Below the pieces are notes generated by a model that saw only the letters and a program-made list of their open reading frames with translations, ran no database searches and had not been told where the DNA came from. The position numbers and the translations under genes were made by a program. 64,000 nt of DNA from Schistocephalus solidus (Eukaryota; Platyhelminthes; Cestoda; Diphyllobothriidea; Diphyllobothriidae), in assembly GCA_017591395.1 (NCBI GenBank), contig WEDG01004095.1:171882-235881 (forward strand), given 5' to 3'. Each line of letters opens with the position of its first letter. The first letter of the stretch is position 1. Of this stretch, positions 1 to 13,500 are shown in pieces.

Positions 1-2308
1 AGGGGAACAGGCAATTCTGTGATAACCATAGACACATACCGTTGCTCAGCCTCGCCGGGAATATCTTCGTCCGTATCCATCTCAATCGTCTGAACCGGTA
101 CCTAGAGCAGGCCCTGCTCCAGGAAAGCCAATGTAGCTTCCGACGACACCGCGGAATGACCGACATGATCCTTGCCGCCCGTCAGCTGCAAGGGAAGTGC
201 CAGGAGGTGCGAACTCAGCTTTACACTACCTTCGTGGAGCTGACAAATGCCTTTATCACGGTGAATCGCGAGGGACTGTGGAAATTCATGCAGAAATTCG
301 GCTGTCCTGAGCGGTTCAGGCACATGGTGTGTCAGCTTCATGACTGGATGACGGCGCGCGTCACTGACAATGGGACGATATCAGAAGCATTCGCATTGAC
401 CAACGGAGTGAAGCAGGGCTGCGTACTGGCTCTCACCCTCTTCAGTCTCATGTTCTCTGCTATGCTGACGGTCGCCTACCGTGATGAGCAGCCTGGTATC
501 CGCCTGGCATATAGAACTGACGGAAACCTTCTCAAAAGTCGGCGTATGAAGGCTTCAACGTACGTGTCTATAACTAAAAGTCCATGACTTGCTCTTCGCG
601 GACGACTGCGCTCTTAACACCGTGACGGAGGAGGACATGCAAAGGAGTATGGACCTCTTCGCCGCAGACTGCGACAATTTCGGATTAACAATCAGTACAG
701 CCAAAACGGTGGTCATGCACCAACCGCCGCCCAGAACGGAATACAATGTTCCCGAATCAATGTCAACGGTGCTCGACTCAAACACGTGGAAACCTTTGAT
801 TATCTGGGAAGCACGCTGTCACGCAACACGAGAATCGACAACGAGGTTGCGCAACACATCTCCAGAGCCATTCAGGCCTTCGGCCGACTGCAGGCCTCCG
901 TATGGAATCACCACGGTATTCACCTGAACACAAAACTGAAGATGTTCAAGGCCTTCGTCTTGACGACACTCCTTTACGGAGCGGGGACCTGGACCGTCTA
1001 CTCGACCCAAGCCAGGAAGCTGAATCACTTCCATCTCAGCTGCCTCCACAGAATACTGAAACTTAGATGGCCAGACAGGATCCTGGACACAGAAGTCCTG
1101 GAGCGGAACAGAATCCTCAGCATCCACGCCATGCTGAGGCTAGTGAAACTGCGATAGTGCGGCCAACTGGCGGCAATGGGTGACGAACGAATCCCCAAAC
1201 GACTTTTTTACGGATATGTCGCTACGGGTTCTCGTCGAAAGGAGGTCAAAAATAACGCTACAAGGACACTTTGAATCAATCTCTGAAGCAACTGCAAATC
1301 AACCCGTCCACCTAGGAGGACCTCGCCCAGGATAGACCGGCATGGAGAAGATCCGTGAAGACTGGTGCAGCAATATATGAGGCCAACTGGATTGCCGCTG
1401 CTAAGGCCAAAAGGGCGGTTCGCAAGTCACAAGCACCGCGGATCAACACCGCCAATGCCCAAGATCTGCCAAAGTGCCCATCCTGTCAAGGCACATTCCG
1501 TGCGCGGATCGGCCTGTTCGGACATCTTCGAATTCAATGCTACAACAATCCCATAGCATCAAACTTTGCCAAATCTGCCTCAGAGCCCACGACGACGACC
1601 ACCCTAACCACTGATAACAACTTCATCAATGCCCTGACACCCACGATCACTGACACCATTCTCCCTCCAATTCCTGCGCCGATCACGGCGAAGAACACCA
1701 CTTGCCCCACTCCCACCACCTCAGTAGCCACCTCCGAGTACTTGCTATCTCCAACACCACCACCGCCCCCAGTACCAGCGATGGGGACTAGGTACCAACC
1801 TGTCCTCATTGCGATCGCACATTCACCTCACACATCGACCTGGTCGGTCGCTTGCGAATCCATCGCACAAAGACTGGCGAACTAGTACCTGGAGCACCAA
1901 GGCACAGCAAAAGACCGCCGCCTCAAATGCCCTCAATGCCCACGCGCATTCACTCATCGCATGGGCCTGATCGGTCACATGCGCATCCACGAAAGCGGAA
2001 TTCACCGCGATGCCAGCACATCTTGCTCACCCAGCAGCACTTCCCATACTCCCCTCAGGATTTCGACTACCAGTACTCACAGTAGAGCCCCTGCAGACTC
2101 AGCACCTCCGGACCTATCTTGTCCTCATTGTCACGCATCGGCCTGATCGGTCACTTGCGAATTCATCACACAAAGACCGGCGAACCAGTGCCAGGAGCAT
2201 CAACATACACCCGCCACACCCAACTCAACTGTCCGCACTGCACACGAACATTCAAATACCGCATGGGCCAAATTAGGTCACATGCGTCTCCATGAAAACC
2301 TGCGGTAG
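1..2308 (+). mobile_element. non-LTR retrotransposon, RT to C-terminal C2H2 zinc fingers, decayed
   Basis: The 5' end lies outside the window. Frame segments 42-587, 589-927 and 786-1157 read through an endonuclease-type reverse transcriptase: LNRLNRYLEQ, FVELTNAFITVN (motif A), NGVKQGCVL (motif B), LLFADDCAL (motif C), then DYLGSTL and TLLYGAGTWTV. It continues through VKTGAAIYEANWIAAAKAK to CX2C...H zinc-finger units (CPSCQGTFRARIG onward) and ends HMRLHEN LR stop at 2306-2308. At least three frameshifts. The catalytic Asp of motif A is Glu, so the copy is dead. RT fusions to a zinc-finger tail of this kind are common in tapeworm non-LTR elements; the clade was not assigned. Confidence 0.85.
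1355..2308 (+). pseudogene. zinc-finger array at the C-terminus of the non-LTR element
   Basis: Repeated remnants of C-P-x-C...GLxGHLRIH in shifting frames at about 1478-1545, 1800-1860, 1920-1995, 2110-2175 and 2225-2300, separated by Thr/Pro/Ser linkers. The spacing fits about five or six C2H2 units. Likely nucleic-acid binding when intact (inference from C2H2 type). Confidence 0.7.
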
Positions 2309-2485
2309 AAAACCGCCAGGTATACCACAAACACTACATCTCTCCTCATCAGCCTCTGCACCTCACATGATCACATGCAACACCACAAGAAACATGCTCT
2401 CAGTCTGCATAGTTGGTTAAGAGGCAAGTATGATCCTCCATGTGACTCTTCGATTGAACGTGTGATCTGAGCTTGAGAATATAAC

Positions 2486-2911
2486 GGGGCGATAAGCGCC
2501 GTGGTTTGGAAGATTGCCAACTGACATTTCACACTCAAACCTCGCAGTCAGTCCAATGTGTGTGTGGAGTGGCTGACTGGTGGTCTGAGAGTAAGGCTGC
2601 GAAGGCTCCTTCTCAACGGGACCTCTGACTATCTCACACATTTGAGATGTGAGCCGTTCAACCCCCTGTTGTATGAAATCCTGGTGCGCGTGTTTGGGTG
2701 GCTCAGCGCATTTTCCTCGCTATAAACAATCTGGAGCACTTGAAACTATCACGGTGCGCTTAAAACCGTGGCTTGGAAGGTTGCCAACTGACGGGATAAC
2801 TCGGACCACGAGGTCAGCCCAGTGTGTGTTTTTGCGTGGAGTGGCTAACTGGCGGACAGAGAGTCAGGCTGCAACGGCTCCTTCTTAATGTGACCTTTAT
2901 GGCACTCACAC
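2486..2911. repeat. diverged tandem duplication, period about 260 bp
   Basis: 2486-2645 and 2747-2911 share long blocks: ccgtggtttggaagattgcc versus ccgtggcttggaaggttgcc, gtggagtggctgactgg versus gtggagtggctaactgg, and ggctccttctcaacggg versus ggctccttcttaatgtg. Open frames here are not supported as genes. Confidence 0.75.
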
Positions 2912-2913
2912 TC

Positions 2914-3075
2914 CGTAGGATCGGTGCCAGGTGTGGTGGTACGTCCAGGGGGTGGCTCCAGCCACCTGCGTCTTCTCCCGCCTCCGGTCTTCTTGACTCT
3001 GTCATGACACCTGGCTCAGGTGGGGGAGGAGAGTGTGTGGTAGCTGCAGCGCAAGGCTACTATCACTTAAAACGA
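2914..3075 (+). repeat. dispersed repeat D, copy 1
   Basis: Contains the block ccacctgcgtcttctcccgc...ggtcttcttgactctgtcat, which recurs reverse-complemented at 41790-41905. Directly follows the tandem duplication. The open frame 2824-3183 across it is probably not a gene. Confidence 0.65.
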
Positions 3076-3183
3076 ATCCACGCGGAAGTCACCGTACTGC
3101 ACCACCCTGCTGTTGAGAGTATGGCGGACCTCGTCGAAATCGAAGGCCGAATTATCGATTCCAAGCCTTTTAAAGATTTATAA

Positions 3184-6100
3184 CATTTAAATAATCGTCC
3201 GCATGCGCTCATGCGCGGAGTTCCCTGACAAGAAGGAAATTGATATTTCTGTCCTTCAGTACTGACATATTAACATTCTTATATACAGAAACTCATGCAA
3301 AATGCCGAAATTTACGAAAGATTGATAATCACTCGCAAACCGGCATCTACGCATGTAGCAAAATTTTGAAATATTAATGAACAACCTTAAAAAATTTAAT
3401 ACTTACAGGAAATGTGAAAAGTAATATTATTTTGTTGAGAAATATTAACTTTTTTGAAAAAAATTAGCAAATTCTGAAAACTTGAAAAATCACTGCAAAG
3501 GCGACGAATAAATATAAATTTTAGATGATAGCGTACGCATTTCGTGTATATTAAGACAACTATCCTTTCGTCAATTTTATTTATCGATATTTCTGTTATT
3601 GGATTACAATTAGTCTCAGATCGTCCATAAAATACCAGTGAGTATTCCGCGATTTTCACTGTTTTCAATAGATTGGCAATAAATTTAGATCGTGCTCCAT
3701 GTGTTAATCAAAACCTGCAAAATAGGATAGTTGTTAAAAGCAGTTACCGAAGTAGTGAGCTTTTGGATATTACTTCTAATTGTGATAACCGTTTGGGTCA
3801 TATTGTTAGATTCACTCAAAAATGAAAACTCCTTGCCACGAAAAATGAAAGTCCACAACAAAAGTCAACAAGTAATGTGCATAAGATCAATTAAAAAGCG
3901 TTTTATAATAAGTTACCCGATGACAAAACGCGTTAATTAGATACTTCGCTGACGAACATATATGGACTTTGCCATTTGCCAAGGTTAAGGCACTGTGAAA
4001 ATGTGGAAGTTTTATCGGTTTTGCGGCTTCCCTGAAAATGAGTGATATATTTTCGGCTGAAAATGAAAGAACTCACTCACCGTAAGTATTCAGTCACAAG
4101 CGATGGATCGTGCGCATACAGCTGAAGTGGGCAGGAGTTCAAATTTTAACAAATAATGACCACTAACAAAATCAATTTGAAGCCTCGGCGTAGTGCGTGT
4201 TGACGATGACTTCAGAAACCAAAATATCCATGCCAGTGTCCCTCGTCGATGTCGGCGACACTCTTCGATACTCGCTTCTATTAACATGGAGGAAGATGGC
4301 CCTCCATAAATTCTGTTTTTACGTAGAAACCGAATACCCAGGCCTGCCTTGTCACGTTTTCTATGTTGCAGAAACGTCTTCTCCGCACTTCTTATAACAG
4401 TGAAATCTGCTGTTCTATCAAAATTCTCACTTGGACTTTGGTACTCTTACCGTAAATACACTAAGCCAAACTCGAATATGCCGCCCTTGGCTGTTCCAAA
4501 CAGACCTCTGTACACCCGCTTCTATAAGGAATATATCATTTAAAGAGAAAAAGGGTTGATCACTAATGAAGATGTGTGCTTGAGTCTACCGCTGAATGTA
4601 TACGCATGAGCATTACACCACCATTGTAGTGAAATTTCGTCTTCTCGCGTCCAAGTGAAGACTTCACTGGCTTAGCCAGTGGCCACTGCTGTCTGATATC
4701 CGTGCGTAATAAATTCCCCCATTGTTGTCTTCGGTCTTTTCCTATAATTTGGAATTTGGCCCGAGGATTGTACTGCACTGAGTACCATCACTGCTTAGAG
4801 CCTACAGAACTACCAACTAATCGACAATAAAACATATCCAACGTGTTAAATAAAACAATAATCGTTATTATTTAAAGGCTGTATTCTGCTCGCCAAGGCT
4901 GAGACGTCAGTACATCCGAAACCACTTGCATTTGCAGTCCGTTATGAGGGAGATTCGATGTTAATTTAGTGTGTCTGTTTTTTTTTCTGCTGCACTGGAA
5001 TTAGAATACGCAAACATTTCTCGGGACGGCCTTATCCATATTCAATTATTTTGAATTAACTCGACTGTTAACAGCACTGTGTAAAGTGTCGTTGACCCTG
5101 TTGTATTTTTTAACTAATTAGATAAGACAATGCAAGGAGCACAGCTGACAACCTATATGCAGTTTGGACAAAACGTTAAGATAGAAGAAAACTAATCGTT
5201 GCTCGACAACTCCGCTGTCAGTGACAACTGAAATTTCTTAGGCGAAAAAGCACATACATGCGATTTATTTAGGAATTTATACCTTCTTTGGATTCTTATA
5301 CCGTCCGCTTTCACTCGGCCTACGCTCTAATGCGATCAGTTTAGCTTTTTTTCAATTGGCTGACTTCAAACTACAGATTTATTAACAGAAATCAGCCTAA
5401 AGACATTGTGATTATTTTATTGCTGCGTGCTTCGGGGCATTATAAGTTTCAATTTATGAGCTGTTTCCAAGGTATTTGACTAAGGGTAATTTAAAAGGAT
5501 TAGCCTAGATACTTTTTGTCACTGTCGTACAAAAAATCTCTTCAGTTATGACATCTAGAAAAGTAAAGTCCACTAAACACGTCCGTCGTCTTATAATGAC
5601 TCGATAAAGGCCCCAGCATAACTTGCAACAAGAAAACAGAGCGTTAAGGTCTCTTTATGCAGTTAAGTTTAATCACTCGAATTCGTTGTTTGAATGACTC
5701 CTGTGCACCCGTTTTTGGCCGCTGGGTTTCCGTGTTAACGCTCTGGACCGTGCAGATGACAGTTCAACGGCGCTCAGAATGTACTCAGATTCTGAGAACC
5801 CTATAATTCCCAGCTTCGTACTCCGGACGCGTATCGCAAAGCTGTACCTCTCGCGCGCGTGTAAGTGGCAGACATGGTTCTCGACCAATTGCAACTATCC
5901 GAACCGATCCATCAACTCGGACACGCCCTCACCCAAGGCGCTATGAAGACTGCCTCACTCTCAATCGTAACGCCTGCTATGACGGCGCCGGACGCGTGCC
6001 CTCGTGCGACTGCCAACACCCCCCAACCCATCATCTTACTAGGCTGGATTCTCTACAGACGTCCAACTTCTCCTCATTCTGTTCGGGACCGGACCCGAAG

Positions 6101-9100
6101 GTCGCAGTGACTAGGGTCTCCCTATGACTTAAACTGCCACGACAGTCTTCGTGCCCAGCAAAATACACGGGCGTTAAAGGAACCTTTGCACCAGATTTTT
6201 CTTTGCATCCGGGCTTCCATGCCCCCTGGCAGAGGCTCAATGTAAGGACACGCAGGTGAGTTCACCCTTCAGGAGCCACAGCGCTCACTTCAAGGCGGGG
6301 ATGGAATTATGTTATCTGACAGCTACTATTTGCACGTAATCCCAGGGTTAGCTGGTGGATTATAAATAATGCCACCTTCGTTAGGGTCGACTTTCGTAAA
6401 CTTCAAGTAAAATATAATCCCCGTACTGAAGGTTCCGCCATATGTTTTATCTGGTTCCTCCGTTAGACGAGCGAGTTCTCTTGCTAAAGTGACCTGAAAC
6501 GCCCTGCCTTTAAAGGTGTTGACGTTGGAACAAGCTAGTCGACCGCCACCACCGACCTTATTCCCACAGCGCTCGAATAAACGCACACGAGACTTCCGCC
6601 AAGGTCATCCACGCCCAGATGATTGACCAGCTCGCGCAAACCTCTTTCACGAGCACGGGCTAACAGGGAACAAACACTGGCCTTGCCAGCTCCGCAGATA
6701 CCTCAAATAGCAGTTCGGGGTAATGTACAGAAAGCTCTCCTCCTGAGCTTACCATCTTTTACTGAGACTCGATCCTGCTTGTGGTGAATAAGCAGCTAAA
6801 GAAACACACCCCCGTCCGCCAAGGGCGTACTGACATTCCGTTTCGGATCAATATGTCCTCCTCAGGTAGCACGATTATGCATTAGGATATACATCTTTGC
6901 AAATGCATTGATGCTCATCGTCGGATATAGTACTCAAAACACTGGCAATTATCCATCGATGTAAACATGGAAATGATAGGATGAAATTAACATTGGACAT
7001 CAGCCAAATTGATTTAGATTCGTTTATTCAGCTGTAACACCTGGAAGTTTAGTGAGGAATCTCATTCCCCGTGCCTTGAGACACTGCTTGAGCCCCTTCC
7101 CAGGTCAAATTCTCAGTGAAGACGTCATGCGGTCGTTGTGCTGATTGAAAAGAGCATAGATGGCTCCAAGCCTCACAGACGCCTATGCAGGCACCCATAA
7201 AAAACTCCATTAACCTAACTGCAAGCCTGGATCTTTCACAAATTGGCTGACTGACTAATTTACCTTTAACTGCACGTAAAGCAACATCGTCCTTAGAGCC
7301 TGGTAACTAACAGAAGTGTATAAATTTTCGGGTAGTGTGGTAAGAGTGACCAGCGGGAGTGTTACAGATATGCCAACGGCAAGAAAACGGTATGGAACAC
7401 AGCCGGGCAACCAATGCTTGTATGACCCTACTAACAAGCAGAATCGAGGGGCAAGCGTATAATACGGGAATGTTGGCAATAGCGGTAGGCAGTTTAAAGG
7501 ACGGAAAGGGCGTTGAAAATTAAAAGAATTCGATATGCCCACCGTCATCGTGAAAATTAGCTGCTTTTTAGCCCCGAATTAGACCGTATTACAGGCTTAC
7601 CAAAACTTAACGCTAATCCCAACCCTGTTGACCGTGTTCGCTAGGGTTAGCATTCGTTGCCCAAAGCCGGTGTGGAATCACGTGCGTGGCCCGGCACTTT
7701 TAATGACCTACTCTTAAGCAAAACATCAGATTCTAGTCATCGATATAACCCAGAATAACTAGCTGCATATAGAGGACCAATAGCTGCATTGCGGCAAGGG
7801 TTCCAACACGAGAGACCAGCCTCCGCACACTTTTGGGTCGAAAGGACTTTAATGCTGTGCGAATCTGAGTGTGGGAACACCAACAAAGCAAAGGTTTGAC
7901 TGTGGACGCATACAAGAAAGGTGCTCCAGTTTCAGAACCCAGAAAGGGTGTATATGTCGGAAGCAGGACAACAAAATTGGCCAAAAATGCCCGTACTCTA
8001 CAAGCGCTGTCAAGGGAGGAAGCGACAGACGCACTCCGGTTTTCAAACCCACACCAAAAACGTGGTCCGCGAACCTTCCAACGCGCAACTGTGAGCGAAT
8101 AACGATAAAGGCAATCTAACCGTAATCGCAAAAATGAGACCATCAAACGCTTCGAACCGGAGTTCTGCAGGGACGAGGTGACCCTTCACAAACGTTCAAA
8201 AAACGTATTGTACAAAAATTACTTCTTTACAAAACAAGTACACGAATGCCTTTTCGGTGCGGCCAATGAGGACATTGGAAAGAGACAGGGGTGACGAAAA
8301 TTTGGAAGTTGGGCGCCGAAAAAAGGCAGAATACATGTACATCACACCAAAAAAACACACACACGATGACCAAAGAAGGCCCTTCTCATAAGGAGGGGGG
8401 GGGAGAGTCCGGGGTAGAGCAGGACAAAGCATAGGCCAGGGTGGGCGGGAGGGGTAAACAGAGAGGCGTGCATGAATAAAAGATGGTCTGAGGAGCAAGC
8501 GAGGGTGGGAGAACTGACTGTCGAAGGAAGGTGGATTATGCCGAAGTGTACAAAAAGATTAGTCTCTATTGTGCTGCATTGGAACTGTGGCACCTCATTG
8601 CATAGCAGCTGCCACGAGGATTGAAAGACAGCCGTTGAGATATTGTAGTGAGGACTGTGGAAGTTTAATGATTGACTGTGGCATGAAAACCGTTAAGTTA
8701 CGAGTGGGTGTATAGTTCACACTGAGGACTGAAAACGGGTGACAAAGGGGGCGGTGCCAATTGGAATATACAGCCAAGAACGGTTGGACGGTCGGCGTAT
8801 AAATGCAGCAACAACCTATACTTCACCCAACTGAAAGAAAAGTAGGTCAGGAACGTCAAGGGAGTCTCCGAAAATGGGATGTCAAAGAAAGGAGAAAGAA
8901 AGAACCGCATACTCAGGGATATGCTTCTATAACTTGAGAAATAGATATGGGGATTTCCATGTAGCTCGGGGAGGCAACAAAAGGAACCAGTAGGTCCGGC
9001 GAAAAGTGAGCCTGAAAAAACGCCGAATAAAAGTGCAGCTTTGTACAATGAAGCATCCAAACAGGATTCAAACACTCAATAATAATAACCTAAGTCTAGT

Positions 9101-9737
9101 AGTAATGTGGGTGGATGACAAGAGCGAAGGAGAGTGGGGCGACTATAAGGAAAATTGATCTAGATCTAGATAAGTGGGTGGTGGTAGGAAAGGATTTCTT
9201 ATAACCCTCTCCTGTCCTCCACCCGGCAGGACATGAGAGTAGTAAAGCCCTGTAATGCAAGTAGCTTGCCCTAAACTCCGGTAAAAGTAATGTAAGGGTT
9301 AGCGGTCGATTTCAATTTAGGTTTAGAGTTAAGGGAGGATTAGGCATAGTGCGGGAAAGCGGGAATAGGTACCCTTCCTGGAATTTAGCGCAAGTCCACG
9401 TGTATAACGGGAGGAAGGCGTTCTTATTCTCGTGTCATGCCGGAGGAGGGGGCTATGTGAGGAATCCTCGCCACTGGTAGGCTTAAAACCGTTGTGGACA
9501 ACAAAAGCGATCACACGAACGTAGCAGCTGAGAAGAGGCGAAGTGAAAGAGTACCTAACACGTTAATATAACAAGACAGAGGAAGAAACATTCAAAGACA
9601 GGAACCTTGTGCTGTGCGACAGAAACGAGCAACAGATTTTACGAGGTGTCGCGGCCATAATCGATAACTGCGAATTACTAAAAGTATTCTCTTCTTACAG
9701 ACTCGCTCTACCAAACCCTCACACAGCTTGTGATCAC
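3184..9737. other. long stretch with no recognised gene
   Basis: AT-rich in 3200-5600, mixed after that. Frames of up to 137 codons (for example 7733-8146 minus) have no homology I recognise and no convincing splice context. A short purine/G run lies near 8393-8415. Probably intergenic or very old repeats. Confidence 0.5.
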
Positions 9738-9880
9738 CCTTTCCCTCTTCATACATCTTACACACTATATTTGTATGAACAGACGAGCATTATTGATTAA
9801 ATATTTTTAAACTTATATTACGTTCGCACATTTCATATAACTGTACTGGCCCGAAAGCACGCATATGCTCGCCAAATGAT
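9738..9880 (+). mobile_element. Penelope-like element 3' end fragment
   Basis: Aligns with the 3' flank of the PLE at 48490-50215: catcttacacactatatttg versus catcttacacacaacactta, then tatgaacagacgag versus tatgaacaaacgaa, and a shared ggcc...agcacg...gctcgcc end. No coding part remains. Confidence 0.6.
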
Positions 9881-10437
9881 CCTTTTAAGCGCTTAATGGG
9901 AAATTTCACAACTCCAAATCCATTATCGTCAGCGCTGCTTGGTCACTGTGTGAGCTGTTCATTTCTAGTAGCCTTCCATCAAGAAGGTTTAAAGTAGCAC
10001 ACTTGCCAACCATATCAGAGGGCTGGATAATATGGAGGGGGTCAATTGCGCAGTAGAGAGACTCACATGAGCACTTTGCGAGGAGACTCAAGGTGTGACT
10101 AGGTTCAGGAGTTCCCGCTGAAGGCAAAATATTCCGATAAGTTTAGTTAGTTTCCAATGGCAAGCGGCAGGGTCATTTCGCAAACAGAAGCCTGCCATGT
10201 GGTCATACCGACCAGTAATTATGTAAGCGAGCCATCGATTCCAGGCTAATGTTCCTAGGCGGTCTCAAAGCTCCCCTCTTAAGTAGGTCGCCTCTATGAT
10301 ACACCAAAGCATTTATCGTGCGAGCAGTTTTATATCGTGCATGAAGTTCAAAATTTTAAATTTGGAAATCCAGAAAGGTTTTTCCAGCCCTACTCAAATA
10401 TAATTGGAAACAAGACTTTTATGTAAAAAAACGAACC
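9881..10437 (-). other. presumed 3' flank / 3' UTR of the GIGYF gene
   Basis: No open frame with support. A GATAAA reading on the minus strand near 10313-10320 could serve as a weak polyadenylation signal; no AATAAA was assigned. Confidence 0.3.
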
Positions 10438-10542
10438 TTATGCGGTCAAACGCATGAGTGTTGCCCTCTTCTCAACAAAGGCTTTGCTAAACTTGGAGAG
10501 GCGAGACGACTTTCCGAATGAGGCCTCAATGCATTCCAGCAC
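10438..10542 (-). CDS. GIGYF exon 15 (last coding exon)
   Basis: 105 nt including stop. Acceptor ttgctgtttcag. VLECIEASFGKSSRLSKFS then KAFVEKRATLMRL and TAA. Matches the IRAYLGDTSEAKEFAKQFLERRAKQ end of human GIGYF2. The vertebrate tail with KKKKKQKM is missing, so this protein ends earlier. Confidence 0.85.
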   Translation of the reverse strand: MLECIEASFGKSSRLSKFSKAFVEKRATLMRLTA

Positions 10543-13500
10543 CTGAAACAGCAAAAGAAGTAAAATAAGATTAGAGCAAGGGAAAGAGATTATTTAATGA
10601 AGGATACAGACAAGAAATCCTGAAATTATCGTCACAATGACGGTCGTTAACCATCCTGTATGCTTTGGAGTCGTTATCTACAGTTCACCATAAACGCTTG
10701 CATATCAACTATTATTAAGCTAGTAAGGAAATACCCCTATTAAACCCAGTAGCCAGGACATGCAGCAAGCAGCGACACTCAAACTCCGAGTGGCAAGTAT
10801 GAGAAGGAGCGCTCAATTTCACTGTCATTCGTGCAGGCAGTACCAACAGGAATTGTGATCCGTTGTGAATGATGGACATGGCAGGTTCGGACCTATACAC
10901 GGCTCCCTGTGAGAGTGGTTTTGACTTTCTGAGAAACGACCAGTATAATGTTGGGCTTGTAACCACGCTTTTCACATCACCCCTGTCTGAATGTGAAAAG
11001 ATGCGGAGCCCCGGATCTTTCGAAAGAGACGGGCACAGTAAGTGACACGACAATTTGACCGGCAAAGGCGACGACGAGGCATATACCACGTGCAATGGCA
11101 GGTAATTTGCGTGCAATCTGCACATAACGGTGAGCTTTCTCTGGTTTTATTATATGGTTACGTGATAGAAAGCCAAAAGAAGTCATGACTACGAGGCTAA
11201 GCTTCCAGGTCATGCAGGTTAAAAATCGACAAAGGGACCGGAAACTAGGGACTTACGTCGTCGGCTTCCTCAATGTCACAAAGAAGAGAGATGAGTGTAG
11301 GCAGGTCTACATCCTGCCGGGGAAAGACGGAAAGCTGACTTTCACACCAATGTGTAAGTTCGGTGCGCGCTGCCGGCTTCAGTGTAATTGCTGAGCCCGT
11401 GAGTAACTGGGATTGTGCGTTGTTCTTCTGAAATGCAATTTATTCCAGTGTTTAGAGGATGCGGGATGATACTGGGCTTGATACGGAAAGGCAAAATGGC
11501 AAAAAGGGACGCGTAATTGACAACTAGTGTGGCAAAAATAGTTAGCGGCAAGGAGAAGCTACTAGAGCGTGCACAGGAGCTCGACACATGATCCAACGAA
11601 AGCCCTCGAGCCTGGCTTAAAAGGTTAAAAGTGACTCAGATAGGAGTTAAATGGAGACATGTAAGCAAATGAATATAGAGGTATTTTCCCAGTGGGACAT
11701 GCTAACTTTCCGTTGACGGGGCCCGGAGTCACAGAAGATAACTTCATGAAATTAAAAAAGTAGACAAGAGGTACTCCAACAAAGACAAGAGCGCTAGGAT
11801 TTGCCATTACAGGCTTAGTAACCGTCGTCAGCCCGTGAGGACTTAAAGTCGGGCGTTCTAAACAAGTTAACCCCCGGGCTTAGAATAGCTATCTCGCTCT
11901 CGCTCTCTCTCTCTCCGGGTCAGACTATAAGACTTGTTCTTTTCTCTAGCCGAACACTAGGAAGCAACGTCAAATTGCGACAGGCTTTTGGAGAAGGATT
12001 GAGGAACCCGCCCTTGAGCAGCAGTGACCAAACGAACCGCCCAAGGACAAAGATTAGCTACTATGCTACAAATATGACGTGCCAACGACCCAAAAAATTC
12101 AATTTTTGAAACACAGTTCTTCCGTCAAACTCGTAGTAAACGCCATAGGACTTCTAATCAACGGGTCATGGGTTCGATCCTCGGGTGACGCACCACCTGG
12201 GGTTGGGTAGAACTGGCTGACGACGGCTAATGAGACAGAAATGGCCATTCTAGTCTCCCTAGTGTTTGCCGGCAATATTCATATAATTACGTAATAGTTG
12301 AATTCCTGTCAGTAAGCAGCGCTGAAAGGCTATTTGCTTTGAAACAGGGACAGCTGTAGGCATAAAAGAGGCGGCTGAAGGTCATACATTTTCAGCCAAG
12401 AGTCTTAAGGGATAGCGGAACGAGCATGTCCTGTAACCCGATCGGCAAACAATATACCCGATCGCAAGCGGCAGGACGAACTAGTGGTTTAGCAGTTAGG
12501 GCGTTTGTCTTCTAAGCAACAGATCACGGGTTGGAGCTTTTGAGGTTGCCTCGAAAGAGGTTGGCATCGTTCGACGCTCACGGTAAATAAGCCAGAAATG
12601 GCTACTCCAGTCTCTATTATATTTTTTATTGATGTTATTCTGCCTCGCAAATATCAGTTTGGATGGATACATCCTTTAAGTACACAAAAATTCATCACAA
12701 ATGGAAAACCATCTCCTAGCACTACCAACCTGCGTTATGGTACCCATACGTAGACAACACGTTCGCTATAGTGGAGAATAGCTAGCGATCAAGCATTTAA
12801 GAACTGTTCGACGTCTTTCCTGACAGTAAATTGACGAAATAAATTATGATAGCTGCCCTTATTTGACGTTCTATTCACGAGCAGAACTATTGGTGAACTC
12901 TGCACCAAGTGTTACAAAGGGGACTAACGTAATCCAGATCCTCAGCCGCTACAGTCAGAATGCTCACGATCAATGCGGGACGGCAAACCAAAAACAGGCT
13001 GCAATCTTTTACGGTTATTTTATTGCTTCCAATAACCGGCTCCTACATAGGTTCGAAAGCTGCGACGAATACAACGACTGCCCCAACAATTGCATGCTCG
13101 TCTACTTTGTGTTTGTAAAAAGGGCCTTGGTTTAATGTACATGGACTATTTAGGTAACGTCCTTTTCAAGGACTTGAAGATGCTGGCGAAGATACACTTC
13201 TCTAAATATTTCCCATTTTTGTTAATTTATCTTCTCCGTTACTGAGGTTGGCAACCAATAAACTATAAGGTCCTGACACGGAAAAGAGGGTTTGAGTCAA
13301 GTCGAAATCATGAAGAATGCATTACACGAGTGTACCTTCTTTTTTGAAGTCTTCTTGGGTGGACCGATCATAGTTGATGAGTTTGGTGGAAGGTCCCAAA
13401 TAGAAACAGGCGACTTTGTCGGCGAGACAACAGCATGCGGATTGTGAGAACGCGCGGTCTGTGCGAAGCCATGAAAAGCGGGAAACACAGATAAGAAAAA

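Noticed and set aside
2824..3183. 119-codon frame as a protein-coding gene
   Set aside because: It runs through repeat D and a tandem duplication; the sequence recurs in other places without an open frame.
7733..8146. 137-codon minus-strand open frame as a gene
   Set aside because: No recognisable motif, overlapping frames of similar length on both strands, no splice support.
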